The notes beneath the pieces are model-generated. The model searched no databases, was not told where the DNA came from, and saw only the letters and a program-made list of their open reading frames with translations. A DNA stretch of 64,000 bases from NCBI GenBank assembly GCA_964580055.1, contig CAZOJI010000024.1:1-64000 (forward strand). The letters are read 5' to 3'. Below, one piece after another: positions 37,408 to 46,460 of the stretch. How positions within the stretch are numbered: position 1 is the stretch's first letter; each line of letters begins with the position of its first letter. Both the position numbers and the translations under genes were made by a program. Origin of the DNA: JBDGYW01 sp964580055. Lineage in GTDB: Bacteria; Gemmatimonadota; Gemmatimonadetes; Gemmatimonadales; GWC2-71-9.

Positions 37408-37992
37408 CTACCGCCCGTTCCCTGACAACTCTCTCCCCAAAGCAAACGCCTGTTCATTCAGCTCGCGAAACTTCTCAGGAATCCGGTTCCGCAGCGTCTC
37501 GTTCCAGACTTCTTCCGGAATATCGAGCTTCTCAGCTAGAGCACCCAGGAGAACCACGTTTGCGGCTCGGTGGTTGCCCAGCTCGATTGCTCTCTGAGTG
37601 GCTTCGATTACCAGAACTTTAAAGCCCTTCGACTTCAGAAAGTCGACGGCGTCATCGGGGTAGTCGCGGCGATCGGCCGTGCGCGTCGGTTCCACCTTGT
37701 GGTCGTTCAAGATCATGGTTCCGCCAGGCTTGACGAAGTGCGCGTAGCGCAATGCCTCTAGCTTCTCGAGTGCAACCAGAAAATCGACCGATTCGAGTCT
37801 AGCCGTCGGCGAATACACCTGGTCGCCGAAACGAACATGACTGAACACTGCTCCGCCTCGCTGCGCGACACCGTGAAACTCGCCCTGCTTCACGTCGCGG
37901 CCGGCTTCTTTGGCCGCCAGCGCCAGCAACTCGCTCGAGAGGATAGCGCCCTGGCCGCCGACACCTGCGATCAAAACGTTGGTCACCGACAT
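37408..37992 (-). CDS. iorB: indolepyruvate:ferredoxin oxidoreductase, beta subunit
   Basis: A 194-residue gamma-type subunit of 2-oxoacid:ferredoxin oxidoreductases. It has the opening NVLIAGVGGQGAILSSELLA and the segment GEFHGVAQRGGAVFSHVRFG, which identify IorB. With IorA it oxidises aryl pyruvates (from Phe, Tyr, Trp) to aryl-CoA esters, reducing ferredoxin. The start is supported by GAGGA upstream, and the gene lies 3 bp after iorA, so the pair is translationally linked. Length is normal. Confidence 0.93.
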   Translation of the reverse strand: MSVTNVLIAGVGGQGAILSSELLALAAKEAGRDVKQGEFHGVAQRGGAVFSHVRFGDQVYSPTARLESVDFLVALEKLEALRYAHFVKPGGTMILNDHKVEPTRTADRRDYPDDAVDFLKSKGFKVLVIEATQRAIELGNHRAANVVLLGALAEKLDIPEEVWNETLRNRIPEKFRELNEQAFALGRELSGNGR

Positions 37993-37995
37993 GGC

Positions 37996-39729
37996 TCAGT
38001 CCTCCTCCACAATTCTGATGGATTCAACCGGGCAGAGCTGCGCGCACAGCGAGCAGCCGGTGCACTCCCATTCCCGGATACGCGGATACTCGTCCTCCCA
38101 TACCAAAGCCGGACACCCTACCTCCATGCACTCCTCGCATTGGATACACTCGTCCTCGATTACCTGGTAGGGTCGCCGCTCTCGTAGCTTCTGTTCCGGC
38201 AACAGCATGCAGCTGCGGCGCGAGATGATCACCGCCGGACCGGGATGGTCCAAGCCTGCGCGGATCGCGTTCTTGGTTGCCTCCAGATCCCAGGGGTCCA
38301 CAACCTCGATGTGTTCCACTCCGATGGCATTCAACAGCTCTTCGTAGTTCACGGCGGGCGCCGGGCCGCCCTTCAATGTCTTGCCGGTGCCAGGGTGCTC
38401 CTGGTGACCGGTCATTCCGGTTGTGCCGTTGTCCAGGAGCATCATGGTGGTGGGCACCTGGTTGTATACGGCGCTCACCAAACTGGGCAGGCCGCCGTGC
38501 ATGAACGTGGAGTCGCCTATTACCGCAACTACCTCTTTCTCACCGGCCTTGTTGAATCCGGTGGCATTGCCGATGCTGGCCGCCATGCAGAACACCGTGT
38601 GCAGCGCGTTGAAGGGCGGCAGCGAGCCGAGCGTGTAGCAACCGATGTCCCCTGTAGCCAGCACCCCGATCTCCTTCAGCGCCGTGAAGGCACCGCGGTG
38701 CGCGCAGCCCGTGCACAGCACAGGAGGCCGCGGCAGAATGGTTGCCTCGTCACCGAAATCACTCGGGATGGGAAGGTCGAGGAGGCCCGCCGCTACCAGG
38801 TCGGCGCTGAGCTCGCCGACGTTGGTGAACTTCTCCTTGCCCACGAGGTTGGTGATGCCGAAACTCGCCATCTCCTGCTCGATGAAGCCCTCGCTCTCCT
38901 CGACTACGTACACCGTGTCGAATCGAGAGCAGAACTCCTTCAGGCGCTTCTCGGGCAATGGGTAGAGCATGCCGAGCTTGAACACGGTCGCACCGGGCAG
39001 GACCTCCTTCACGTATTGATAGGGTATGCCGTGGCTGACGACTCCAACGCCGGTATCGCCTTCATCGACGACGTTACCCTCGAACTGTTCAGCGAACTCG
39101 CGAAGCCGACCCAGCTTCTGCTCCAGTTCCGGCCGACGAAAGCGCGCGTACACGGGAATCGCGTACTGGCTCACCTTGCGAGAGAACTGCTTCTTTTCCG
39201 GTTCAGTGCGATCGCCTGGCTCGGCGATACCCCGGGTATGTGCCAGCCGCGTTGTCGTACGCAGCATCACGGGAGTCTCGAACTGCTCGCTCACCTCGAA
39301 CGCACGCTTGGTGAGCCACAATGCCTCGGCGGCGTCGCTCGGCTCGAACATGGGCACCTTGCCCATCTTGGCGAAATAACGGCTGTCCTGCTCGTTCTGT
39401 GAGGAATACATGCCGGGATCGTCGGCAACGAGCACCACGAACCCCGCATTGGTTCCGGAATAGGGAAAAACCATGAATGGATCGGCCGCAACATTCAGAC
39501 CGACATGCTTCATGGTAACCATCGTTCGAACGCCTCCCAGTGCCGCACCCATCCCCTCCTCGAACGCAACCTTTTCGTTTGTCGACCACTGCGCGTCGAT
39601 CTCTTCGTACGTGGCCAGGTTCTCCAGGACTTCGGTACTCGGGGTTCCAGGGTACCCGGCCGCAAACTTGACCCCAGCTTCCCAGGCGCCCTGGGCGACT
39701 GCGTCATTGCCGGACATCAACTTCTTCAC
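37996..39729 (-). CDS. iorA: indolepyruvate:ferredoxin oxidoreductase, alpha subunit
   Basis: A 577-residue IorA, combining the pyruvate-binding and thiamine-diphosphate domains with a two-cluster ferredoxin end. The N-terminal KFAAGYPGTPSTEVLE and NEKVAFEEGMGAALGG are typical. The TPP region is GDIGCYTLGSLPP and GDSTFMHGGLPSLVSAVYN. The C-terminus carries CIQCEECMEVGCP and CTGCSLCAQLCPVES for two [4Fe-4S] clusters. The GTG start at 39729 follows GGAGATAAC. It works with iorB in oxidative decarboxylation of aromatic 2-oxoacids produced by transamination. Confidence 0.94.
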   Translation of the reverse strand: MKKLMSGNDAVAQGAWEAGVKFAAGYPGTPSTEVLENLATYEEIDAQWSTNEKVAFEEGMGAALGGVRTMVTMKHVGLNVAADPFMVFPYSGTNAGFVVLVADDPGMYSSQNEQDSRYFAKMGKVPMFEPSDAAEALWLTKRAFEVSEQFETPVMLRTTTRLAHTRGIAEPGDRTEPEKKQFSRKVSQYAIPVYARFRRPELEQKLGRLREFAEQFEGNVVDEGDTGVGVVSHGIPYQYVKEVLPGATVFKLGMLYPLPEKRLKEFCSRFDTVYVVEESEGFIEQEMASFGITNLVGKEKFTNVGELSADLVAAGLLDLPIPSDFGDEATILPRPPVLCTGCAHRGAFTALKEIGVLATGDIGCYTLGSLPPFNALHTVFCMAASIGNATGFNKAGEKEVVAVIGDSTFMHGGLPSLVSAVYNQVPTTMMLLDNGTTGMTGHQEHPGTGKTLKGGPAPAVNYEELLNAIGVEHIEVVDPWDLEATKNAIRAGLDHPGPAVIISRRSCMLLPEQKLRERRPYQVIEDECIQCEECMEVGCPALVWEDEYPRIREWECTGCSLCAQLCPVESIRIVEED

Positions 39730-39972
39730 TTGTTATCTCCAGTGAGTGTGATTTGAGAACCGTGAGCCGGCGGCCAAGGGCCGCGGATCAGCGACGAAGT
39801 AATGGTAACACGAGCGCGGCGAAAATAGGGAACAGCCTGGGGCACCGGGAACGTGTTGGGGCTCTAGATGCCCTTCGACTGCGGAATGATCTAACCGGGT
39901 GGAGTTTCAGACAGGCCTCCGACGCAAGGGTTCGTTTGTCCCAGGACCTGCAGCGCCGGATGCTGGTTTCGT

Positions 39973-39994
39973 GGGGGAGGCGCCCGCCTCCCCC
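39973..39994 (-). terminator. GC-rich hairpin downstream of pckA
   Basis: GGGGGAGGCG (39973-39982) and CGCCTCCCCC (39985-39994) form a perfect inverted repeat with only CC between them. It lies 12 bp past the pckA stop. There is no T-run, so its terminator role rests on position and stem strength. Confidence 0.55.
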
Positions 39995-40006
39995 AGTCTC
40001 ACTAGA

Positions 40007-41662
40007 TCAGATCTGCGACAGCCGCTTCGGTCCCGCTTCAACAACCTCAGGGGGGCAGCCGTCTTCGTACAGCTTGAAGTTCTCTATATAGCGTGCCGCC
40101 AAACCGTCGTAGGTCTTCCAGTACTCGTCCTTGTTGCCCCACGTGTTAGAGGGATCCAGCACCTCTGTCGGGACATCGGGACAGTTCGTTGGAACATCGA
40201 AACCGAACAGCTTGTCCTTGCGGAACTCGACCTTGTCGAGTTCTCCGTCCAGGGCGGCGTTCAAGAGCGCACGGGTGTGGTGGATACTCATCCGTTTGCC
40301 GATGCCGAACTTGCCTCCGGTCCAACCCGTGTTGACGAGCCAACACTGCGCGCCGTGTTTCTCCATCTTCTGCGCGAGCATGTTAGCGTACTTGAACGGA
40401 TGATGAACCATGAACGGGGCACCGAAACATGCGCTGAAGGTGATCACAGGTTCGATCCCGAGTCCGGCTTCAGTGCCGGCAACCTTCGCCGTGTAACCGC
40501 TGATGAAGTGATACATCGCCTGCTCCGGGGTGAGCCGGGCGATCGGAGGTAGCACTCCGGATGCGTCACAGGTCAGGAAGACCACGTTCTTGGGATGGGT
40601 ATGTACATACCGGTCCGGGACGACATTGGGAATGAACTCTAGCGGATACGAGGCTCTCGTGTTCTCCGTGAACTCGTCGTCGTCGAGGTCTATCATGCGC
40701 GACGCCGGGTCATACACGACGTTTTCGAGGATGGTGCCGTAACGACGCGTGCACGCGTAAATCTGCGGCTCGTGCTCGGCGGAGAGGTAGATCACCTTGG
40801 CATAGCAGCCGCCCTCGAAGTTGAAGACTCCACTGTCGCTCCAGCCGTGCTCGTCGTCACCGATCAGGGCGCGCTTGGGATCGGCCGAGAGGGTGGTCTT
40901 ACCGGTTCCACTCAGTCCGAAGAACAAAGCCACGTCGCCGGTCTTCCCCACGTTTGCCGAGCAGTGCATCGCCATGACGCCCTGCAGCGGGAGCAGGAAG
41001 TTCATGATCGTGAACACCGTCTTCTTGATCTCTCCGCCGTAACTGGAGTTGCAGACAATAGCCAGGCGCTCGGCAAAGTTGATCATCATGGCCGTTTGAG
41101 TCCGCGTGCCGTCGACGCGCGGGTCCGCCTTGAACGAGGGCGCCGCGATCAAGGTGAACTCGGGAACGTGCTTCTTGTACTCGTCCAAGTTGTCGATGTT
41201 GATGAACATGTTGCGGGCGAACAGGCTCTGCCACGCGGAGTCGGTGATTACGCGAATCGGCATGCGATACTCCGGATCCGCCCCGACATAACAGTCCTGC
41301 ACAAAAAGCTCTTCGTCCTGCAGAAATGCCTGTAATCTGCTCAGCAGGCCGGTAAACTTCTTCGGATCGCAGGGGCGGTTGTACTCACCCCAGGATATGT
41401 CATCTTCGGTCGTTGACTCGCGCACGATGAACTTGTCGGCCGCCGCCCGAGATGTGTGAACGCCCGTATTCACCAGCAGCGGTCCGCCAGCCGTCATGTG
41501 CCCCTCTCCGCGGAAGACGGCTTCCTCGTAAAGGCTCGCATCCGGAAGGTTCCAGTAGACGCGCTCCAGGTGCGTAAGACCATGGTTGCTCAGCTTGTAG
41601 TCACTGGCAAGGTCACCGGCTTCTTTTGCTGCTGGCGTATTGATTTTCAGATACTTCGCCAT
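40007..41662 (-). CDS. pckA: phosphoenolpyruvate carboxykinase (ATP)
   Basis: A 551-residue ATP-type PEP carboxykinase, converting oxaloacetate and ATP to PEP, CO2 and ADP in gluconeogenesis. The kinase P-loop GLSGTGKTTLSADP spans about 249-262 and is followed by the metal-binding DDEHGWSDSGVFNFEGGCYAK. The substrate Arg region RGEGHMTAGGPLLVNTG and the C-terminal NTGWTGGKFGIGKRMS are present. AAGGAAGAG upstream supports ATG 41662. In this context it would draw PEP from C4 acids made by amino-acid breakdown. Confidence 0.97.
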   Translation of the reverse strand: MAKYLKINTPAAKEAGDLASDYKLSNHGLTHLERVYWNLPDASLYEEAVFRGEGHMTAGGPLLVNTGVHTSRAAADKFIVRESTTEDDISWGEYNRPCDPKKFTGLLSRLQAFLQDEELFVQDCYVGADPEYRMPIRVITDSAWQSLFARNMFINIDNLDEYKKHVPEFTLIAAPSFKADPRVDGTRTQTAMMINFAERLAIVCNSSYGGEIKKTVFTIMNFLLPLQGVMAMHCSANVGKTGDVALFFGLSGTGKTTLSADPKRALIGDDEHGWSDSGVFNFEGGCYAKVIYLSAEHEPQIYACTRRYGTILENVVYDPASRMIDLDDDEFTENTRASYPLEFIPNVVPDRYVHTHPKNVVFLTCDASGVLPPIARLTPEQAMYHFISGYTAKVAGTEAGLGIEPVITFSACFGAPFMVHHPFKYANMLAQKMEKHGAQCWLVNTGWTGGKFGIGKRMSIHHTRALLNAALDGELDKVEFRKDKLFGFDVPTNCPDVPTEVLDPSNTWGNKDEYWKTYDGLAARYIENFKLYEDGCPPEVVEAGPKRLSQI

Positions 41663-41687
41663 TTTGACTCTTCCTTGTGTCTAGGTG

Positions 41688-41720
41688 AGCTCTCAGCTCT
41701 CAGCTTTGGGCTGAAAGCTC
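41688..41720. repeat. AGCTCTC heptads with a small hairpin between the aminotransferase and pckA
   Basis: AGCTCTC at 41688 and 41695 is followed by AGCTTTG, and AGCTTT (41702-41707) pairs with AAAGCT (41714-41719). It sits just past the stop of the minus-strand aminotransferase and ahead of pckA, so it may terminate or separate the two transcripts. Confidence 0.55.
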
Positions 41721-41722
41721 CT

Positions 41723-42940
41723 CTACATCCAGTCCCGCACCAGCTTCCTGTCTCCAATGAACAGTTCATTGGGCGAATTCGGGTCTATTGCCCACTTCAT
41801 GCGCTCGATTCCGTCAATGATGTCCTTGACCGAGCCGCAGGTCGACAACCTCAGGAAGCCCTCCATACCGAACTCCACTCCAGGGACGGTAACGACCCGG
41901 ACCTTGTCCACGAGCATAGTCGCCAGCTTGGTCGAGTCCTTTGCGTAGACACTGAAGTCGGCGAAACAGTAGAATGTGCCGTCGGGCTTCTCGCATTTCA
42001 CTCCGTCGAACGAGTTGAGGCGCGCCATCATTATGTCACGGTTGTTCTCCAGAGTGAGACGCAAGCTGTCTACGCCCGACTGAACGCCGTTCATCGCGGC
42101 CGCGGCAGCGTGTTGCAGCAGCGCCGACGGGCCGGATGTCTGATGGCCCTGGATGTTGGTCATCACCTCGATGAGCTTCTTGTTAGCGACCGCCCAACCG
42201 ATTCTGAAGCCCGTCATCGCGTATTGTTTCGACACGCCGTTGATCACGACCAGCTTGGAGTTCTCACCGGTCTTCTTGGCGTACTTGTAACAGTTGATGG
42301 GTTGCTTGCCGTCGAAGATCAGCCTGTGGTAGATGTCGTCCATGATCAGGTACAGGCCCTTCTTCTCGCAGAACTGCACGATGTCCGCGATAAAATCCTC
42401 GGAGTACATCGCGCCGGACGGATTGTTGGGGCTGTTGATCATGACTGCTTTGGTGTAGGATGTGACAACCTGCTCGATGTCCTGCAACCTCGGGTAGAAG
42501 GTTCCGTCCTCCGGTGCGACGGGTACCGGAATGGCTCCGCACAGCTTCACCATCTCGGGATAACTGACCCAGTAAGGACTCGGGAAGATCACTTCGTCCT
42601 GGGGATTCAGGATGGCTTGCAGGCAAACCATTATGGCCTGCTTCGCTCCACCGGACGCCATCACGTTTTCCGGCTCGACCTTGCGGTCATAGAAATCGTC
42701 AGTGTATCGGATGATGGCCTTCTTGAGCGCCGGTATGCCATCGGCGGGTGTGTAGCGGATCTCCCCGGAGTTGAGTAGCGCGGAGGCCGCAACCAGTGCG
42801 TCGATCGGCGTTTTCGTTTTCGGCTCCCCCCCACCCAGGTGGATTACCGGCTCTCCCTTGGCTCGGAGGATTGCCGCGGTCTCGTTGAGCTTGAGAGTTG
42901 CAGATTCACCTATCGATTTTCCTATCAGGCTGATACTCAT
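41723..42940 (-). CDS. aspartate aminotransferase-like class I/II aminotransferase (PLP)
   Basis: A 405-residue fold-type I aminotransferase, most like aspartate aminotransferases of the AspB type. It transfers amino groups between an amino acid and 2-oxoglutarate. Visible features are INSPNNPSG, the Asp/Tyr pair LIMDDIYHRL, and the Schiff-base lysine in NGVSKQYAMTGFRIGW; a substrate-binding Arg is expected in GFLRLSTCGS. AAGGAA precedes ATG 42940. Co-orientation with pckA and iorAB suggests it feeds oxaloacetate or aromatic 2-oxoacids to them. Substrate range is not certain. Confidence 0.9.
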   Translation of the reverse strand: MSISLIGKSIGESATLKLNETAAILRAKGEPVIHLGGGEPKTKTPIDALVAASALLNSGEIRYTPADGIPALKKAIIRYTDDFYDRKVEPENVMASGGAKQAIMVCLQAILNPQDEVIFPSPYWVSYPEMVKLCGAIPVPVAPEDGTFYPRLQDIEQVVTSYTKAVMINSPNNPSGAMYSEDFIADIVQFCEKKGLYLIMDDIYHRLIFDGKQPINCYKYAKKTGENSKLVVINGVSKQYAMTGFRIGWAVANKKLIEVMTNIQGHQTSGPSALLQHAAAAAMNGVQSGVDSLRLTLENNRDIMMARLNSFDGVKCEKPDGTFYCFADFSVYAKDSTKLATMLVDKVRVVTVPGVEFGMEGFLRLSTCGSVKDIIDGIERMKWAIDPNSPNELFIGDRKLVRDWM

Positions 42941-43396
42941 CAGTACTTCCTTTTCTGGATGCCTTTTTCAGCAGCAAATGCCGTCGATTCGGGGGCACGT
43001 TCGGCCTGGACCGCGGCAAGAGAGCCCCGCCGCACCACTGCGGGGGTACGAAACGTATACCCATCAGGCCAGAAAACCAATCCGGAATTCCGGCCCCCAA
43101 CTGCGGCCTAGGCGCGATGTCGAAAACCCGGATAAACCGGCGGCGAGATCAGTGTGCCATCACGCTATATTACGTGCCCAAACGGAAGTGCGGGCAATAG
43201 TGTTTGGGGGCGCTGGAGAGTCGAGCCGGTCACAATCCGCTTCCGCTATGTTGCCTGATGCCGGAATGGGTCTTACCCTGTCATGTTCGGCCGGCCATGG
43301 CTTTGACCTTGGCGGGGTGGGGGCTCGAGACGCCGATGAGGCCGTTCGGTTTTGGTTTCGAACAGATAGTCATCCCTTTACGAGAAAAGCGATACC
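42941..43396. other. divergent intergenic region, aminotransferase / icd
   Basis: This 456-bp region lies between divergent genes. A CGCTATATTACG stretch near 43162-43173 could be a -10 element, but I find no matching -35. I see no supported ORF, RNA or repeat. Confidence 0.4.
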
Positions 43397-45628
43397 ATGA
43401 ACAAGTCACCTTACATCATCTACACTTGGACCGACGAAGCTCCAGCTCTAGCCACCTATTCGTTTCTGCCGGTGATCAGCGCCTTCGCCGGGGCGACCGG
43501 AGTACAGGTGGAGACGCGCGATATCTCTCTGGCGGGGAGAATCCTCGCCGTATTCCCGGACGCTCTCACCGAAGAGCAGAAAGTTCGCGATGACCTGGCC
43601 GAGCTGGGACGTTTGGTTGAGGAACCGGAAGCCAACGTCATCAAGCTGCCGAACATCAGTGCCTCCATTCCCCAGATGAAGGCGTGTATCGCAGAGCTTC
43701 AGGCCAAGGGATATGGGCTGCCAGATTACCCCGCGGAACCGGCCAACGACGAAGAGCGCGCCATCAAGGCCCGCTACGACACCGTCAAGGGAAGCGCGGT
43801 GAACCCGGTCATTCGTCAAGGGAATTCCGACAGGCGGGCTCCGAAGGCGGTGAAGGAGTTCGTGCGGGCCCACCCTCCCAGGCCGCAATTGAAGCCCTGG
43901 CCCGAGGACTCCAAAACCCATGTCTCTCACATGACTGGCGGCGATTTCCGGAACAATGAGAAGTCGGTGACATTGGAATCGGATACCGAAGCCCGGATCG
44001 AGCATGTTTCGGAGGATGGGACGGTGACGGTTTTGAAGGAGCCGCTGCCTCTCCTGGCCGGAGAGGTGCTGGACGGCACCTTCATGAGCAAGAAGGCTCT
44101 GGTCGAGTTCCTCAGGGAGCAGGTGAAGGACGCGAAGGAGAAGGGTGTTCTGTTCTCGCTTCACATGAAGGCCACGATGATGAAGGTGTCGGACCCAATC
44201 ATCTTCGGGCACTGCGTTCGCGTGTTCTTCGAGGACGTATTCGCCAAGCATGCGGACACCTTTGCTGAGCTGGGCGTCGATCCCAACAACGGCTTCGGCG
44301 ACGTGCTTGCGAGGATCGAGAGCCTCCCGGAAGAGCAGCGCTCTGCCATCGAAGCCGACATACAGGCGGTCTTGGATAACGGTCCGGCAATCGCCATGGT
44401 AGATTCGGACCGCGGCATCACCAACCTCCACGTGCCCAGCGATATCATCATCGACGCTTCCATGCCCCCGATGATCCGCGACTCAGGGCGCATGTGGAAC
44501 GCCGACAATCAGCTCCAGGACTGTAAAGCCGTAATTCCCGATTCCAGCTATGCCGTTGTCTACGACGCCATGGTCCGTGATATCCAGGCCCACGGTCAGT
44601 TCGATCGCACCACAATGGGGAGCGTCCCCAACGTGGGGCTGATGGCGCAAAAGGCTGAGGAATACGGTTCCCACGACAAGACCTTCGAGGTTCCAGCCGA
44701 CGGGACCATGCGGGTGGTGGACAAGAACGGGAACGTCCTCGTCGAGCACGCCGTGGAGGAGGGTGACGTGTGGCGGGCATGTCAGGCCAAGGATGCCCCC
44801 ATCAAAGACTGGGTGGGCCTGGCGGTGAGACGGGCTCGGGCCACCGGGGCCCCGGCCGTCTTCTGGCTGGACGAGGGGCGGGCCCACGATGCCGAGTTGA
44901 TAAAGAAGGTTGAGGCCTACCTGCGGGAGTTGGACACCGAAGGGGTTCAAATCGAGATCATGGCCCCCTTGGACGCTATGAAGTTCTCCCTGGAGCGGAT
45001 TCGCCGAGGCGAGGATACGATTTCGGTGACCGGGAATGTCCTCAGGGATTACCTCACGGACCTCTTCCCAATCCTCGAGATCGGCACCAGCGCCCGGATG
45101 CTCTCGATCGTGCCCCTCCTGAATGGAGGTGGGCTCTTCGAGACAGGTGCGGGCGGGTCGGCGCCGAAGCACGTTCAGCAGTTCCTGAGAGAAGGACACT
45201 TGCGTTGGGATTCCCTGGGCGAGTACATGGCTTTGGGCGCGTCTCTCCAACACCTGGGGGAGCAGTTCGAGAATGTCGGCGCTCTGGCACTGGGTGAGAA
45301 CTTGGATGCGGCTATTTCCAGCTACCTCATGAACTCCCGGTCGCCCGGCAGGAAGGTCCACGAACTGGACAACCGGGGGAGCACGTTCTATTTGACCCAG
45401 TATTGGGCCCGAGCCATTGCAGATCAGAAGAAGGACCCGGCGCTGGCCGAGCGTTTCAAGCCGGTGGCGGCGGCACTGGAGGAGAACGAAGAGACGATAC
45501 TCTCGGAGATCAACGCAGGCCAGGGACACGCCCAGGACATCGGTGGGTACTACAACCCCGATCTGGACCTCGCCACTCGCGCCATGTGTCCCAGTGCGAC
45601 GCTGAACGCGATCATCGAGGGGTTGTGA
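43397..45628 (+). CDS. icd: isocitrate dehydrogenase (NADP+), monomeric type
   Basis: A 743-residue monomeric NADP-dependent isocitrate dehydrogenase, converting isocitrate to 2-oxoglutarate and CO2. The whole protein matches this family: the start SPYIIYTWTDEAPALATYSF, the substrate loop NISASIPQMKACI, DTVKGSAVNPVIRQGNSDRR, the central VSDPIIFGHCVRVFF, GTSARMLSIVPLLNGGGLFE, and the end DIGGYYNPD. This form is unrelated in length to the common homodimer (about 415 residues). It stands alone on the plus strand and is followed by a strong hairpin. Confidence 0.97.
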   Translation: MNKSPYIIYTWTDEAPALATYSFLPVISAFAGATGVQVETRDISLAGRILAVFPDALTEEQKVRDDLAELGRLVEEPEANVIKLPNISASIPQMKACIAELQAKGYGLPDYPAEPANDEERAIKARYDTVKGSAVNPVIRQGNSDRRAPKAVKEFVRAHPPRPQLKPWPEDSKTHVSHMTGGDFRNNEKSVTLESDTEARIEHVSEDGTVTVLKEPLPLLAGEVLDGTFMSKKALVEFLREQVKDAKEKGVLFSLHMKATMMKVSDPIIFGHCVRVFFEDVFAKHADTFAELGVDPNNGFGDVLARIESLPEEQRSAIEADIQAVLDNGPAIAMVDSDRGITNLHVPSDIIIDASMPPMIRDSGRMWNADNQLQDCKAVIPDSSYAVVYDAMVRDIQAHGQFDRTTMGSVPNVGLMAQKAEEYGSHDKTFEVPADGTMRVVDKNGNVLVEHAVEEGDVWRACQAKDAPIKDWVGLAVRRARATGAPAVFWLDEGRAHDAELIKKVEAYLRELDTEGVQIEIMAPLDAMKFSLERIRRGEDTISVTGNVLRDYLTDLFPILEIGTSARMLSIVPLLNGGGLFETGAGGSAPKHVQQFLREGHLRWDSLGEYMALGASLQHLGEQFENVGALALGENLDAAISSYLMNSRSPGRKVHELDNRGSTFYLTQYWARAIADQKKDPALAERFKPVAAALEENEETILSEINAGQGHAQDIGGYYNPDLDLATRAMCPSATLNAIIEGL

Positions 45629-45710
45629 GGACGTGAACGAGTGCTACTGCTGACGGTTCGGGAACGCGATCGCCGATAGTCTATAGCTGAACCGCCCTGT
45701 CCATGATGAC

Positions 45711-45741
45711 GAAGCGCCGGGAGCATATGCCCCGGCGCTTC
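45711..45741. terminator. bidirectional hairpin between icd and carbonic anhydrase
   Basis: GAAGCGCCGGG (45711-45721) pairs perfectly over 11 bp with CCCGGCGCTTC (45731-45741); the inner GCATATGC can close further after one bulged A. It lies in the convergent gap. Neither side has a long T-run. Confidence 0.75.
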
Positions 45742-45800
45742 TTGATAGTAGAGATGAGAAGAATTACACCGACCCTACGCGGAACTCCTCAGCTCCCATC

Positions 45801-46373
45801 TCAATCCGGACTCACGACCTGGAAAAGGACGTGGTTCTCAATCGAGTAGAACAGGGGCGCCACGAGAGTATTCGGATACCTGCGGCTGAGCCGCAACGCT
45901 TCTTCTCTGGCGAATTCGACCGAGTTCCCGACGTCGTTATTGGGAGCGTCCGACTCGAAGTGCTCCTGCGCCTCCTGCTCGCTCCAACCCCCATTGTCGG
46001 CCAGGCCTCGCACGAACGTCTGGCCGCGATTGGACACTCCGGCCATTGCGCACTGGTCATGTGCTATTAGACAGATTGTTCTCACGCCGCTGGCAATTGC
46101 CAGGGACATGTGGAACTCAAGACCACGGAAGTTGGCGCCGCCCAGACGCATCACGAATGCGAGATTCGGAGCAATTCGAAGCTGGATCCGATAGTCCATG
46201 CAGGTGCCGACGAGCAACTCCGGCTTCGCGTGTTCCTGAAACGGCGCAGCCAGATTGTGATATAAAAACAGGGTTTCGATCGGCGTGCGCCGGTATTCAG
46301 GCACGATGTCTTCGATGGTCTTCACCGGCCAACAGCCTGGCGGCGGCGGCGGAGGTTGGGTGACTGGTGACAT
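45801..46373 (-). CDS. beta-carbonic anhydrase-like protein
   Basis: A 190-residue divergent beta-class carbonic anhydrase, which interconverts CO2 and bicarbonate. The zinc ligands and catalytic dyad are in place: Cys58, Asp60 and Arg62 in GTCMDYRI, and His105 and Cys108 in AHDQCAM. The family GHTDCG motif is altered to AHDQCA, so a different hydrolase activity is possible. The N-terminus is proline-rich (PPPPPPGC). It lies 87 bp after the DASS transporter on the same strand and looks like the last gene of that cluster, which suggests that transport and bicarbonate supply are linked. Confidence 0.8.
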   Translation of the reverse strand: MSPVTQPPPPPPGCWPVKTIEDIVPEYRRTPIETLFLYHNLAAPFQEHAKPELLVGTCMDYRIQLRIAPNLAFVMRLGGANFRGLEFHMSLAIASGVRTICLIAHDQCAMAGVSNRGQTFVRGLADNGGWSEQEAQEHFESDAPNNDVGNSVEFAREEALRLSRRYPNTLVAPLFYSIENHVLFQVVSPD

Positions 46374-46460
46374 GTTGTGAATTACTCCTCTCGAGAGACG
46401 CCTATTCGGCGCGTTTCCGATTTCCGCCGGTTACTCGTGGTTCCGAGACCGTGTGTTCGC

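Noticed and set aside
38245..39402. A 385-codon plus-strand frame inside iorA
   Set aside because: The sequence is His- and Gln-rich antisense of a recognised enzyme and has no ribosome binding support.
41456..42778. A 440-codon plus-strand frame opposite pckA and the aminotransferase
   Set aside because: It crosses two confident minus-strand genes and shows no family motif.
43448..45529. Two long minus-strand frames opposite icd
   Set aside because: The monomeric isocitrate dehydrogenase fits the plus strand from end to end.
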